A DNA stretch of 17,275 nucleotides from contig JAEWHT010000339.1 in assembly GCA_023387695.1 (NCBI GenBank), positions 1 through 17,275 on the forward strand, in the 5' to 3' direction. Position 1 is the stretch's first letter. Every line of letters begins with the position of its first letter. The translations under genes and the position numbers were made by a program. The notes beneath the pieces are model-generated. The model worked only from the letters and a program-made list of their open reading frames with translations. It had not been told where the DNA came from and made no database searches. The DNA comes from Pseudomonadota bacterium (GTDB lineage Bacteria; Pseudomonadota; Alphaproteobacteria; Rhizobiales; Xanthobacteraceae). This document shows, in pieces, positions 7,920 through 14,508 of the stretch.

Positions 7920-9343
7920 GTCGAAGTCCTCTGAACGAATGCATTGGGTTGTTCTGCTTGCGGCGCGGCGGGCGCCTGGCCCATCACCAGGCGCTCGATC
8001 GCCATCACCAGCAGCGGCGTCACCGCGGCGATGTACATGTTGTCGATGCCGAAGGGATTGCCGAGCACATACCAGACGGTGGTGGAGACCGCCGCGCCGA
8101 TCAGGCCGGCGGTGGCACCGCGGTTGCTGGCGAACAGCGGCAGATAGAAGCCCAGCATCGCCACCATCGTGATCGACAGGCGCAGTGCGCGCGTGAAGAA
8201 CGATAGTTTCAGGATCTCCGGGATGAAGAACACGAACACCAGCGGCACGATCGCGATCACGATCGAGAACACGCGCGTCATCTTCAGCTCGCGCTCCGGT
8301 GTCGGCTGCCAATAGGGCACGTAGAAGTCACGCACCACCAGCGAGGCGATCGCGAGCGCCACCGTGCAGACGCTGACGAAGATCGAGGCGACCAGCGAGG
8401 TCGTCACGAAGGCGGAGGCCAGCGGTGGCATTTTCTCCAGGAACACCGGCAGCGCGTAGAGGCTGTTCATGTCAGGATAGAGATATCTTGCGGCGACACC
8501 AATCAGCGCGAGCAGGAAGCCGAGCGGAAGGCAGAACGCCGCGGCATAATAGGTCGCCTTGCGCGCCTCGTCGGCGCTCGGCGTCGAGGAGATCGCCTGC
8601 ACGATGAACTGCGTCGAGAAGATCGCGCCGACGGTGCCGAAGGTCCAGGCGAAGATGGTCGCAAAGCCGATCTTGCCGTCCCAGCTGAAATAATAGGCCG
8701 GCAGCTTGGCCTGGATCGGCGCGATGCCACCGGTCAGCGACATCGCGACCGAAAAGATGATGATGATGCCGACGACCTTGAAGGCGCTGTGCAGGATCGT
8801 CACCCAGGCGACGCCCTTCAGCCCGCCGAACACATAGTAGAAGGTCGAGACGGCGGCGATGATGCACATCGCAACCGGCATGCTGACATGCAGCGAGGTG
8901 GCGATCGCCGCCGCGCCGCTGACGTAATTGCCGACATTCACCAGCAGCAGTGCGTAGATCATGATCACGGACACCGTGAGCATGGTCGACTTGCCGTATT
9001 TCTGCGCGATCGCCGCCGAGATGGTGTATTCGCCGGAATTGTAGAGCTTCTTCACCATCAGCATGCCGAACAGCAGGAAGCCGATCGAGGCGCCGAGCAC
9101 GGCCCATCCGGCCGCCACGCCGGACTGGAACGCTTCCTGCGCCGTGCCGACCGTGGATTTGGCGCCGACGAATTCGGACATCATCAGCACGCCGACGACG
9201 ACGGCCGGCATCGCGCGCGACGCGGTCATGAACTGATCGCTGGTGCGGCTGCGCAGCTTCAGTGTGAGCCAGGAGGTGAAGGCGATGTAGGCGACGATCA
9301 TCACGACAATGAGCGTGCTGTCGCCGTTGAGCAGGGCTTGCAT
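7916..9343 (-). CDS. Sodium:solute symporter (SSS family)
   Basis: This is a very hydrophobic protein of 475 residues with about 13 membrane segments, as in the SSS family (PutP, SGLT, sialic-acid SiaT relatives). The first helix (about 11-28) is followed by SDQFMTASRAMP and a second segment with E-F-V-G-A-K-S-T-V-G-T-A-Q-E-A-F-Q-S-G, the SSS pattern around the Na+ and substrate sites. It is therefore an inner-membrane Na+-driven importer. Its substrate is not readable; the sialidase-like protein and SDR behind it point to a sugar acid or related glycoside. ATG 9343 is chosen because GAGGAAA lies upstream and the protein starts like its family. A longer in-frame TTG start at 9469 coincides with the predicted -35 box and is rejected. 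The gene leads the three-gene operon. Confidence 0.93.
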   Translation of the reverse strand: MQALLNGDSTLIVVMIVAYIAFTSWLTLKLRSRTSDQFMTASRAMPAVVVGVLMMSEFVGAKSTVGTAQEAFQSGVAAGWAVLGASIGFLLFGMLMVKKLYNSGEYTISAAIAQKYGKSTMLTVSVIMIYALLLVNVGNYVSGAAAIATSLHVSMPVAMCIIAAVSTFYYVFGGLKGVAWVTILHSAFKVVGIIIIFSVAMSLTGGIAPIQAKLPAYYFSWDGKIGFATIFAWTFGTVGAIFSTQFIVQAISSTPSADEARKATYYAAAFCLPLGFLLALIGVAARYLYPDMNSLYALPVFLEKMPPLASAFVTTSLVASIFVSVCTVALAIASLVVRDFYVPYWQPTPERELKMTRVFSIVIAIVPLVFVFFIPEILKLSFFTRALRLSITMVAMLGFYLPLFASNRGATAGLIGAAVSTTVWYVLGNPFGIDNMYIAAVTPLLVMAIERLVMGQAPAAPQAEQPNAFVQRTST

Positions 9344-9407
9344 CTCTGACGTTTCCTCTGATGGCGCGGGACGCGGTGTTGTGAGCCCGCTTCTGCCCGT
9401 CGCAGAA

Positions 9408-9424
9408 TGTTCGGAATGCGAACA
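9408..9424. promoter_or_regulatory. Operator-like dyad TGTTCG-N5-CGAACA in the symporter operon leader
   Basis: This is a perfect 6-bp inverted repeat with a 5-base centre (GAATG). It abuts and overlaps a second perfect palindrome, AACAATTGTT, at 9421-9430. On the minus strand both lie just downstream of the predicted -10 box, at about +5 to +26, a position where a bound repressor would block transcription. The GTTCG-N5-CGAAC form resembles boxes reported for IclR-type regulators of aromatic catabolism, but no regulator gene lies beside the operon, so the binding protein is unknown. The symmetry is seen; the role is inferred. Confidence 0.55.
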
Positions 9425-9440
9425 ATTGTTGTTGAAATCT

Positions 9441-9469
9441 ATTAAACCCGCGCGAGCCTCTTGCGTCAA
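9441..9469 (-). promoter_or_regulatory. Sigma70-type promoter of the symporter-sialidase-SDR operon
   Basis: Read on the minus strand, TTGACG (9469-9464) is a near-perfect -35 box. A spacer of exactly 17 bases separates it from TTTAAT (9446-9441), a 5/6 match to the -10 consensus. Transcription would start near 9434, leaving a leader of about 90 bases before ATG 9343. This is the best housekeeping-type promoter I found in the window. The AT-rich -10 to +10 part stands out against the GC-rich surroundings. Confidence 0.65.
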
Positions 9470-9479
9470 GCGCGCGTGC

Positions 9480-9513
9480 GCGAGCCCGCGGGGATAAAGG
9501 CCCGCGGGCTCGC
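9480..9513 (-). terminator. 13-bp perfect hairpin between the amidohydrolase gene and the symporter promoter
   Basis: GCGAGCCCGCGGG (9480-9492) and its exact reverse complement (9501-9513) flank an 8-base loop. The hairpin lies 60 bases beyond the amidohydrolase stop and 10 bases before the -35 box of the symporter operon, both on the minus strand. It probably ends transcription of the upstream unit. There is no T-run after it, so it is not a textbook intrinsic terminator; it may also act as a 3' stabiliser. Confidence 0.5.
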
Positions 9514-9572
9514 ATTGCCACAGATGATTCAGAGGGTTGCCGGGAGGAACTTCCGGCGTCGTGCTGCTGCGA

Positions 9573-10721
9573 TTAGTTCGCCGATAGCGCGGTCTTGGCG
9601 ACTTCGGCCATCCAGCTCGAGGCTACCGGGAGGATTGCGTCGTTGAAATCGTAGCGCGGGCCGTGCAGCTCGGCGCCGTCGCGCAAGGGCCCATTGCCGA
9701 TCCAGACGAATGCGCCGGGGCGCTTCTGCAGATAGAAGGCGAAATCTTCGCCGGCCATGCTGGGCGCGAGATCGCGTCGCACCGGCGCGCGCACCTTGTC
9801 CGCGGCCATGCGCGCGAGGCCGGCTTCCTCCGGTGAATTGGCGGTGACGCCGACGCCCATGACGATGTCGGGCGTGACCTTGACGTCGAAACTCTTGGCG
9901 ATGCCGGCGCAGATCTCGCCGATCCGCTGCAAGATGATGTCCTTCACGTGATTGCGGTGATGCCGCAGCGTGCCGCGGATCACGACCTTGCCGGCGATCT
10001 GATTGGCCGCGGTGCCGCCCTCGATCGCCGACAGCGACAGCACGGCGGTGTCGAGCGGATCGACACTGCGCGACACGACGGACTGCATCGCCACGATCAG
10101 ATGACCGGCCGCCATCACCGGATCGCGCGTCAGATGCGGCATGCCGGCGTGGCCCGCATGGCCCTCGATGGTGATGGTGACGCGCCCGCCGGAGGCCATC
10201 ACCGCGCCGTCATGGACCGCGATGGTGCCGGCCTCGAGGCCCGGCCAGTTGTGGAAGCCGAACACCCGCTCCATCGGGAAGCGTTCGAACAGCCCGGCCG
10301 CGACCATCGCGCGCGAGCCGCCAAAGCCTTCCTCGGCCGGCTGGAAGATGAAATCGATCGTGCCGCTCCAGCTCGTATCCGCCGCGAGCAGCGCCGCCGC
10401 GCCCAGCAGCGAGGCCGTGTGCCCGTCATGTCCGCAGGCATGCATCACGCCTGATGTCTTCGAGGCGTAAGCGAGCCCGGTATCCTCGGTGATCGGCAGC
10501 GCGTCCATGTCGGCGCGCAGGCCAACGCGTCCCTCGGACGACCCGCGCGACAGCGTCGCGACCACGCCGTGGCCGCCGATGCCGGCCTCGAAGGGAATGC
10601 CGAGCTCGGTAAGCCGCTCCTGCACGAAGGCGGCGGTCGCCTTCTCCTGCAGGGACAGTTCGGGGTGGGCATGCAAATGCTGGCGCCATTCGGTCAGTTT
10701 TTTGTGCAGTTCAGGGGTCAA
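9573..10721 (-). CDS. M20 family amidohydrolase (HipO/AmhX-like hippurate or N-acyl amino acid hydrolase)
   Basis: The 382-residue protein has the full M20D pattern: WRQHLHAHPELSLQE near the N terminus, RADMDALPI, HACGHDGHTA with C96 and H98, QPAEEG with the general-base and ligand Glu pair at 130-131, FGFHNWP with H157, the dimerisation-domain segment GHAGHAGMPH, AGEDF, and a late ligand H353. These enzymes use two metal ions to cleave N-acyl amino acids, hippurate or IAA conjugates in the cytoplasm. The start is a TTG at 10721-10719; no earlier start fits, and the R-x-x-L-H-x-x-P-E-L motif requires a start close to here. A GAGAG ribosome site lies about 8 bases upstream. The gene is 207 bases downstream of the small membrane-peptide gene. 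That gap shows only a short CCGATTATCGG palindrome (10762-10772). The true substrate is unknown. Confidence 0.93.
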   Translation of the reverse strand: MTPELHKKLTEWRQHLHAHPELSLQEKATAAFVQERLTELGIPFEAGIGGHGVVATLSRGSSEGRVGLRADMDALPITEDTGLAYASKTSGVMHACGHDGHTASLLGAAALLAADTSWSGTIDFIFQPAEEGFGGSRAMVAAGLFERFPMERVFGFHNWPGLEAGTIAVHDGAVMASGGRVTITIEGHAGHAGMPHLTRDPVMAAGHLIVAMQSVVSRSVDPLDTAVLSLSAIEGGTAANQIAGKVVIRGTLRHHRNHVKDIILQRIGEICAGIAKSFDVKVTPDIVMGVGVTANSPEEAGLARMAADKVRAPVRRDLAPSMAGEDFAFYLQKRPGAFVWIGNGPLRDGAELHGPRYDFNDAILPVASSWMAEVAKTALSAN

Positions 10722-10928
10722 GGCGCAGCTCTCTGGAAGGGTGACGGCGGCGCTACTGTAGCCGATTATCGGTGCCCTGCATCAAGCCCCTTGGAATGCC
10801 TCGCGTGCAGCAATGCTGGTGATTGCTGGGCCAGACCGAGCAGCGCCCCCGCTTCGCCAACTCCTTCCTCGCGGAGCCTTTCCGGGGAAGCGGCAAGATT
10901 CATCGGACGAGTTCGGTCGCCCTTGGTT

Positions 10929-11015
10929 TCAGATCACCGCAATCAAAACGAACACGGTGAGCAGGAGCGTAAACCAAACGAGCGAGATCGCAAACAGGAT
11001 GCTCTGCGGCCTCAT
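10929..11015 (-). CDS. 28-residue single-span membrane peptide, coupled to the zinc-ribbon gene
   Basis: ATG at 11015-11013 opens a 28-codon frame ending in TGA at 10931-10929. The product begins MRPQSILF and continues as one unbroken hydrophobic stretch of about 22 residues (W, L, V, F, T, I) up to the C terminus, ending A-V-I. It has the length and composition of a single membrane helix with a short positively charged N terminus. The start codon overlaps the stop of the zinc-ribbon gene as ATGA, the usual sign of translational coupling. The frame is short enough to arise by chance, but the overlap and the strongly hydrophobic content favour a real gene. Function unknown. Confidence 0.5.
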   Translation of the reverse strand: MRPQSILFAISLVWFTLLLTVFVLIAVI

Positions 11016-11173
11016 GCAAGCACCTGTTCGTCCCTGATATCGTCGTCGCATCTGCACTTGTACAGGCGGACGACGCGCTGCGAACGCGGATCGCAGTAGC
11101 GCGCAACCAGTCGAAGAATGTCAGAGCCGCAGCTTGGACAACGCGGCGGCTCTTGATCGCGCGTGTGGTTCAT
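11012..11173 (-). CDS. Small zinc-ribbon-like hypothetical protein
   Basis: From the ATG at 11173 the frame gives 53 residues. The core is C12-P-S-C15 and, 25 residues later, C40-R-C42, with an extra C27 between, separated by a strand-rich segment V-V-R-L-Y-K. This is the look of a treble-clef or rubredoxin-knuckle zinc ribbon, and the opening E-P-P-R-C-P-S-C-G is like that of small rhizobial hypothetical proteins. The frame can be extended to a TTG at 11254 (80 residues), but that extension is Ala/Ser-rich and looks uninformative. No clear ribosome site precedes ATG 11173, so the start is uncertain. The stop overlaps the start of the membrane-peptide gene. It may be a nucleic-acid- or protein-binding accessory; no firm function can be given. 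Confidence 0.55.
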   Translation of the reverse strand: MNHTRDQEPPRCPSCGSDILRLVARYCDPRSQRVVRLYKCRCDDDIRDEQVLA

Positions 11174-11266
11174 GAAACGGGCCGCCGCTGATTTCGAGGA
11201 TTCAGCGGATGCTCTAGACGTTTCGGCCGCGGCGTTCTTGTCGGTTGGTGCCAATCATTTGGGATT

Positions 11267-11294
11267 TCGCGCCAGGCGGTGGCCCGTGGCGCGA
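11267..11294 (-). terminator. Weak hairpin just after the peptidase gene
   Basis: TCGCGCCA (11267-11274) and TGGCGCGA (11287-11294) form an 8-bp perfect stem with a 12-base loop, 5 bases beyond the peptidase stop codon. On the minus strand it is followed by AAATCCC rather than a T-run. It could weaken read-through from the transporter-peptidase pair into the zinc-ribbon gene. Evidence is the stem and its position only. Confidence 0.35.
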
Positions 11295-11299
11295 TCCGC

Positions 11300-12505
11300 T
11301 TACCGCATCGTCGCGAGCTGCACGGCAAGCGCGCAGGCGCGGTCGTATTCGTCGAGATTGATCCACTCGTCGATCGTGTGCGCCTCGTTCTGGCCGGCGC
11401 CGAAGGTCACGGTGGGGATGCCGTGACGAACCATCCAGTTGGCGTCGAGGCCGCCGTTGGCGGTGCGGACGTTCGGCGTGCCGCCGACTGCGGACACGGC
11501 TTCCACCGCGCGCTTGATGACGGGCTGGCTGTCCTTCATGCGGAACGGAAAATAGTCGGTCTCGGCCTTGAACTTGACCTTGCCGGACTTGCCCTGCGTG
11601 TTCGTCACCTTCTTGGCCGCCTTCTCGAACGCGGTCTTGTAGGCCTTGGTGATCTCCTTGAAGAACTTGCCGTCATGGCTGCGGCTTTCGCCGCGCACAT
11701 GGACGTAGTCGGTGACGACGTTGGTGGCATCGCCTGCGGGGCGGCCCTCGCCACCGGTGACGGGGCCGACATTGCTGGTGCCCATCCGTGCGCTCGCGCC
11801 CTTGTCCTTCACCACCTTGCCGAACCAGCCGCCGGCCTTCACGTCGGCAAGCGCCAGCGCCATGATCATGGTCGAGGAGATGCCGCGCTCCGGCGCAACG
11901 CCGGCATGCGAGGCGCGGCCCATGATCTCGACGGTCCAGCGATCGGCACCGACCGCGCCGATCACGACATTGGAGGCCGAGCCGCCGTCATAGTTGAACG
12001 CCATCACCGGCGAGCCCAGTTCGTCCAGCTTGACGTGGCGTGCGCCGTAGAGCCCGCTCTCCTCGCGCACGCAGAACAGAAGCGTGATCGGCGGATGGTC
12101 GAGCTTCTGCTTTTCGAGTTCGGCGGCCAGCGTCACCAGCACGCCGCAGCCGCAGCGATTGTCGCCGCCGAGCGCGGTCTTGGCGTCGTTGACGATCTTG
12201 CGGCCGGATTTCTTCGGCTTGGCGCCGGCGCAGAGCGGCACGGTGTCCATGTGGGTCATGAACATGATGCGCGGCTGGTTGTGCAGCGCGCCGCGGCCGG
12301 GCAGGTCGACGATGAGGTTGCCGGTCTCGGTCGGCACGGGAATGCGGGTGTTGGCGTCGTCGAGCCGGATCGCCGTGGCCGGCACGCCGCTCTCCTTCAG
12401 CGCGGCGGTGAGCTCACGCCCGATCGCCGCCTCCTGTCCGGTGACGCCTTCCACGGAGAGAAAGCGCATGAGACGGTCGGTAGCGGCTTTGGTATCGACG
12501 GGCAT
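11300..12505 (-). CDS. M20-family metallopeptidase, peptidase T-like
   Basis: The 401-residue protein shows the two-zinc M20 site in order: H85 and D87 in MTHMDTVP, bridging D115 in ALGGDNRCGCG, the Glu pair E148-E149 in REESGLYGA, D173 in FNYDGG, and the late H376 in NEAHTIDEW. The lid-domain dimerisation segment has S-H-A-G at 199-202. The order and length resemble tripeptide aminopeptidase PepT and its M20 relatives. No signal peptide is seen, so it probably acts in the cytoplasm on short peptides or acylated amino acids. ATG 12505 is preferred over an upstream GTG at 12535 because AAGGAA lies 7 bases before it and the extension overlaps the intergenic region. It follows the MFS gene by 31 bases and is probably co-transcribed, which suggests that the transporter brings in its substrate. 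Confidence 0.9.
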   Translation of the reverse strand: MPVDTKAATDRLMRFLSVEGVTGQEAAIGRELTAALKESGVPATAIRLDDANTRIPVPTETGNLIVDLPGRGALHNQPRIMFMTHMDTVPLCAGAKPKKSGRKIVNDAKTALGGDNRCGCGVLVTLAAELEKQKLDHPPITLLFCVREESGLYGARHVKLDELGSPVMAFNYDGGSASNVVIGAVGADRWTVEIMGRASHAGVAPERGISSTMIMALALADVKAGGWFGKVVKDKGASARMGTSNVGPVTGGEGRPAGDATNVVTDYVHVRGESRSHDGKFFKEITKAYKTAFEKAAKKVTNTQGKSGKVKFKAETDYFPFRMKDSQPVIKRAVEAVSAVGGTPNVRTANGGLDANWMVRHGIPTVTFGAGQNEAHTIDEWINLDEYDRACALAVQLATMR

Positions 12506-12536
12506 GATTGATTTCCTTGGATGCGAACGCACCACC

Positions 12537-13808
12537 CTACGAAGTTGCCGACGTGTAAGTCAAAAAGATCGTCACGCCCACGAGCAGCATCGCGGCCATG
12601 AACAGCAGCACCGCCGGCAGCCCCGCAAACGCCGCGACCGCACCGGACAGCGACTGCATCAGGGCCGTGCCGAGGAAGAAAGCGAGATTCACCGCCGCCA
12701 GCGCCTTGCCCGCGGTCTGCGCGTCCACCAGTTGCCGGCACATGCCGAACAGCAGCGGTTGCGCCGAGGTGGCGAGGCCGATCAGCACGAACAGCACGAG
12801 GTCATATTGCGGCGGCATGACCTCCACGCCGAACAGCCATGCAACCGCATAATGCGGCGCACCGAGTGCCATCAGCACGACCAGCAACGCCGCGAGCGTG
12901 TGCGTGCCGGCCACGAGCTCGCGTCGGCGGCCAACCTTGCGGTCGACCATGCCCATACACACCGGACCCGCGATCATCGCCAGCGTATAGGCGCCAAGCA
13001 CATTGCCGGCCTCGACCCGCGACAGGCCCTTGACCTGCATCAGCCATGGTCCACCCCACAATCCGCGCAACACCAGCGAGGTCGCCAGCGACACCAGCGC
13101 CAGCGCGATCAGCCCGCGCAAGGGACGCGACAGGCCGAGCCTGAGCACCTCGATCATCTGCGACAGCGGCGATGAATCGTCCTTGTGCTCGGCCGCCTGG
13201 TTTGGCACCAGCGCGAACACGGCAAGCGCCACCACGACGCCGCCAAGTGCTGCGATCCAGAACCCGGCGCGCCAGCCATACTGATCGACGACGAAGGCGA
13301 GCGGGCTCGACGACAGCAGCATGCCGATATTGCCGATCGAGAGGATCGCGCCCGACCACAGCCCGAAGCGCGCGGCCGACAATTGCTTGGCCGCGAGCGT
13401 CATCGGGCACATCAGCATGCCCGACGTGGCGATGCCCAGCAGCAATTGCCCGAACGCAAAACTTTCAGGGCTCGTCGCAAAGCCCGACGCGATGGCGCCG
13501 ACCACGGTTCCCGCAAGCAGGCTGAGCGACACCGGCCGCACGCCGAAGCGGTCCATCGCCGCGCCGACCGGGATCTGCGAGGCCGCGAAGGCAAAATGAT
13601 AGACCGAGGTGAGGCTCGCCAGCGCCTGCGGCTGCACGTGGAAATCCGCAGCCATCAGGTCGAGGCTCAGCGCCGGAATGGTGCGCAGCAATGTCGACAG
13701 CATGTGCCCGCAGGCGAGCGCCACCAGCGCAAAGATCAGCGCGCGGGTGCCAAGACCGACGTCATGTCCTACATCACGTCCCGCTTCATCATCGGCCGCC
13801 GCACTCAT
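12537..13808 (-). CDS. MFS transporter (12-helix)
   Basis: The 423-residue protein has a hydrophilic N-terminal tail of about 20 residues followed by alternating hydrophobic segments consistent with 12 membrane helices. The major-facilitator loop motif G-A-A-M-D-R-F-G-V-R-P lies between helices 2 and 3 (about 82-92). A repeat-like G-M-V-D-R-K-V-G-R-R-R occurs at the equivalent place in the second half, and a charged central loop (N-Q-A-A-E-H-K-D-D-S-S) separates the halves. This is an inner-membrane secondary transporter, and its substrate is not readable. The start ATG 13808 has only a weak GGGA-type ribosome site. The peptidase gene follows 31 bases later, suggesting import or export of peptides or amino-acid derivatives. 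The upstream region holds an inverted repeat at 13849-13868. Confidence 0.93.
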   Translation of the reverse strand: MSAAADDEAGRDVGHDVGLGTRALIFALVALACGHMLSTLLRTIPALSLDLMAADFHVQPQALASLTSVYHFAFAASQIPVGAAMDRFGVRPVSLSLLAGTVVGAIASGFATSPESFAFGQLLLGIATSGMLMCPMTLAAKQLSAARFGLWSGAILSIGNIGMLLSSSPLAFVVDQYGWRAGFWIAALGGVVVALAVFALVPNQAAEHKDDSSPLSQMIEVLRLGLSRPLRGLIALALVSLATSLVLRGLWGGPWLMQVKGLSRVEAGNVLGAYTLAMIAGPVCMGMVDRKVGRRRELVAGTHTLAALLVVLMALGAPHYAVAWLFGVEVMPPQYDLVLFVLIGLATSAQPLLFGMCRQLVDAQTAGKALAAVNLAFFLGTALMQSLSGAVAAFAGLPAVLLFMAAMLLVGVTIFLTYTSATS

Positions 13809-13848
13809 GAACGTCCCATCCCGGCAAAGGTTTTGGCCGGGTTACATG

Positions 13849-13868
13849 ATTGGCGCGGGTGTGCCAAT
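13849..13868. promoter_or_regulatory. Inverted repeat ATTGGC-N8-GCCAAT upstream of the MFS gene
   Basis: Perfect 6-bp arms with an 8-base centre lie 41 bases before the MFS start. On the minus strand TTGGCA within it could serve as a -35 box, with TGTAAC or GTAACC as a weak -10 about 15-16 bases downstream. If so, a protein bound here would cover the promoter. Both the promoter and the operator role are tentative. Confidence 0.35.
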
Positions 13869-13928
13869 GGCGGGAGAGGGCGGCTTGGCGCATGGCCCGC
13901 CAGACGAAGTAGGAAGCTTGCCTGCGGC

Positions 13929-13972
13929 CCATCCTTCGAGACGCCCGCCAAAGCGGGCGTCTCGAAGGATGG
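13929..13972. repeat. Perfect 20-bp palindrome (intergenic repeat type, possible terminator)
   Basis: The arms 13929-13948 and 13953-13972 are exact reverse complements around a 4-base loop CAAA. The arm sequence (CCATCCTTCGAG followed by ACGCCCGC) is of the kind I recall as a dispersed intergenic palindrome in Bradyrhizobium and Rhodopseudomonas. It lies 13 bases after the response-regulator stop and upstream of the MFS gene on the same strand, so it may also end transcription or protect the mRNA 3' end. No T-run follows. Confidence 0.7.
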
Positions 13973-13985
13973 CCACGAGGGCAGT

Positions 13986-14342
13986 CTACGGCTTCATCTC
14001 AGCCAGAAGCGCCGTCGGGTAGACCGGCTTGCTGAAGAACTTCGCGCCGGGCGGCAACGGCCTCGGGAGCGGACGTCCCGATATCACGATGATCCGCATG
14101 TTGGCGTTCTGCTGTTGCGCATAATGCGCGAGATCGACGCCGTCCAATTTGCCGACCAGGTTGATGTCGGTGACCATCAATGTCGGGTGTTTCACCTTGA
14201 GTGCCAGCGCGGCGGTCTCACCGTCCTCGCACTGCAGCACCTCGAAGTTCCGGTCCTCTAACATCAGCGCGAGCATCTCTCGCTGAATGTCGTCGTCTTC
14301 GACGACGAGCGCGGTGGGACGATGCGGTTTCGAATGGCTCAT
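13986..14342 (-). CDS. Single-domain response regulator (CheY/receiver type)
   Basis: The 118-residue protein consists only of a receiver domain. It has acidic residues E15, D16 and D17 in VVEDDDIQ, the phospho-acceptor D59 in MVTDINL, S88 in VISG, and the conserved K105 in FSKPVY. No output domain follows, so it probably works by protein-protein contact or as a phosphate sink in a phosphorelay. The ATG at 14342 has GAGGT 8 bases upstream. Its histidine kinase is not in this window. The gene is divergent from the FixK/FNR-like regulator across a 217-base region, which suggests linked regulation. FixJ-type control is not indicated, because there is no DNA-binding domain. Confidence 0.93.
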   Translation of the reverse strand: MSHSKPHRPTALVVEDDDIQREMLALMLEDRNFEVLQCEDGETAALALKVKHPTLMVTDINLVGKLDGVDLAHYAQQQNANMRIIVISGRPLPRPLPPGAKFFSKPVYPTALLAEMKP

Positions 14343-14402
14343 GATTGCACCTCACTTCCCAGCATTTGTTAAGTGCGAAGGGGGCCATTCTGTTCCCGGT
14401 AG

Positions 14403-14460
14403 CGTGCGTTGGGGACGCACGTCTCACGTGCACACGGAGCGAACGTTGCTCGGTGTTCGC
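14403..14460. promoter_or_regulatory. Cluster of inverted repeats between the divergent regulator genes
   Basis: Two dyads are visible: CGTGCGT-N5-ACGCACG (14403-14421, perfect 7-bp arms) and GCGAAC-N10-GTTCGC (14439-14460, perfect 6-bp arms). They lie between the response-regulator start (14342) and the FixK box (14495). They could bind a regulator or fold in RNA; I cannot assign one. Short dyads are expected by chance in GC-rich DNA, so confidence is low. Confidence 0.3.
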
Positions 14461-14494
14461 GCTCTCCACGTCTCGCGGAGATTGAATGCCGAAA

Positions 14495-14508
14495 TTGCGC
14501 TGGATCAA
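14495..14508 (+). promoter_or_regulatory. FixK/FNR-type box (TTGC-N6-TCAA) before the regulator gene
   Basis: TTGCGCTGGATCAA fits the relaxed FixK box TTG[AC]-N6-TCAA, and its reverse complement TTGATCCAGCGCAA is the more familiar form. The centre is 58.5 bases before the ATG at 14560. For class II activation (-41.5) transcription would start near 14543, with TAGGCT (14531-14536) in the -10 place. The downstream gene encodes a protein with the recognition signature for this box, suggesting autoregulation. Confidence 0.65.

Noticed and set aside
7920..8312. Extension of the sialidase-like frame upstream of 7919
   Set aside because: This part lies within the symporter gene and is Arg/Asp-rich with no similarity to the sialidase family; the ATGA overlap start is much better.
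9344..9469. Longer start (TTG 9469) for the symporter
   Set aside because: The TTG is the predicted -35 box and the extra 42 residues do not resemble the family; ATG 9343 has a ribosome site.
11279..12511. Long open frame (410 codons) opposite the peptidase gene
   Set aside because: It mirrors the peptidase gene, is full of His/Gly/Arg from GC-rich antisense codons, and shows no family motif.
13185..14261. Plus-strand frame of 358 codons across the MFS start and the response regulator
   Set aside because: It spans two real genes and the palindrome on the other strand; the product is Arg/His-rich with no fold signature.
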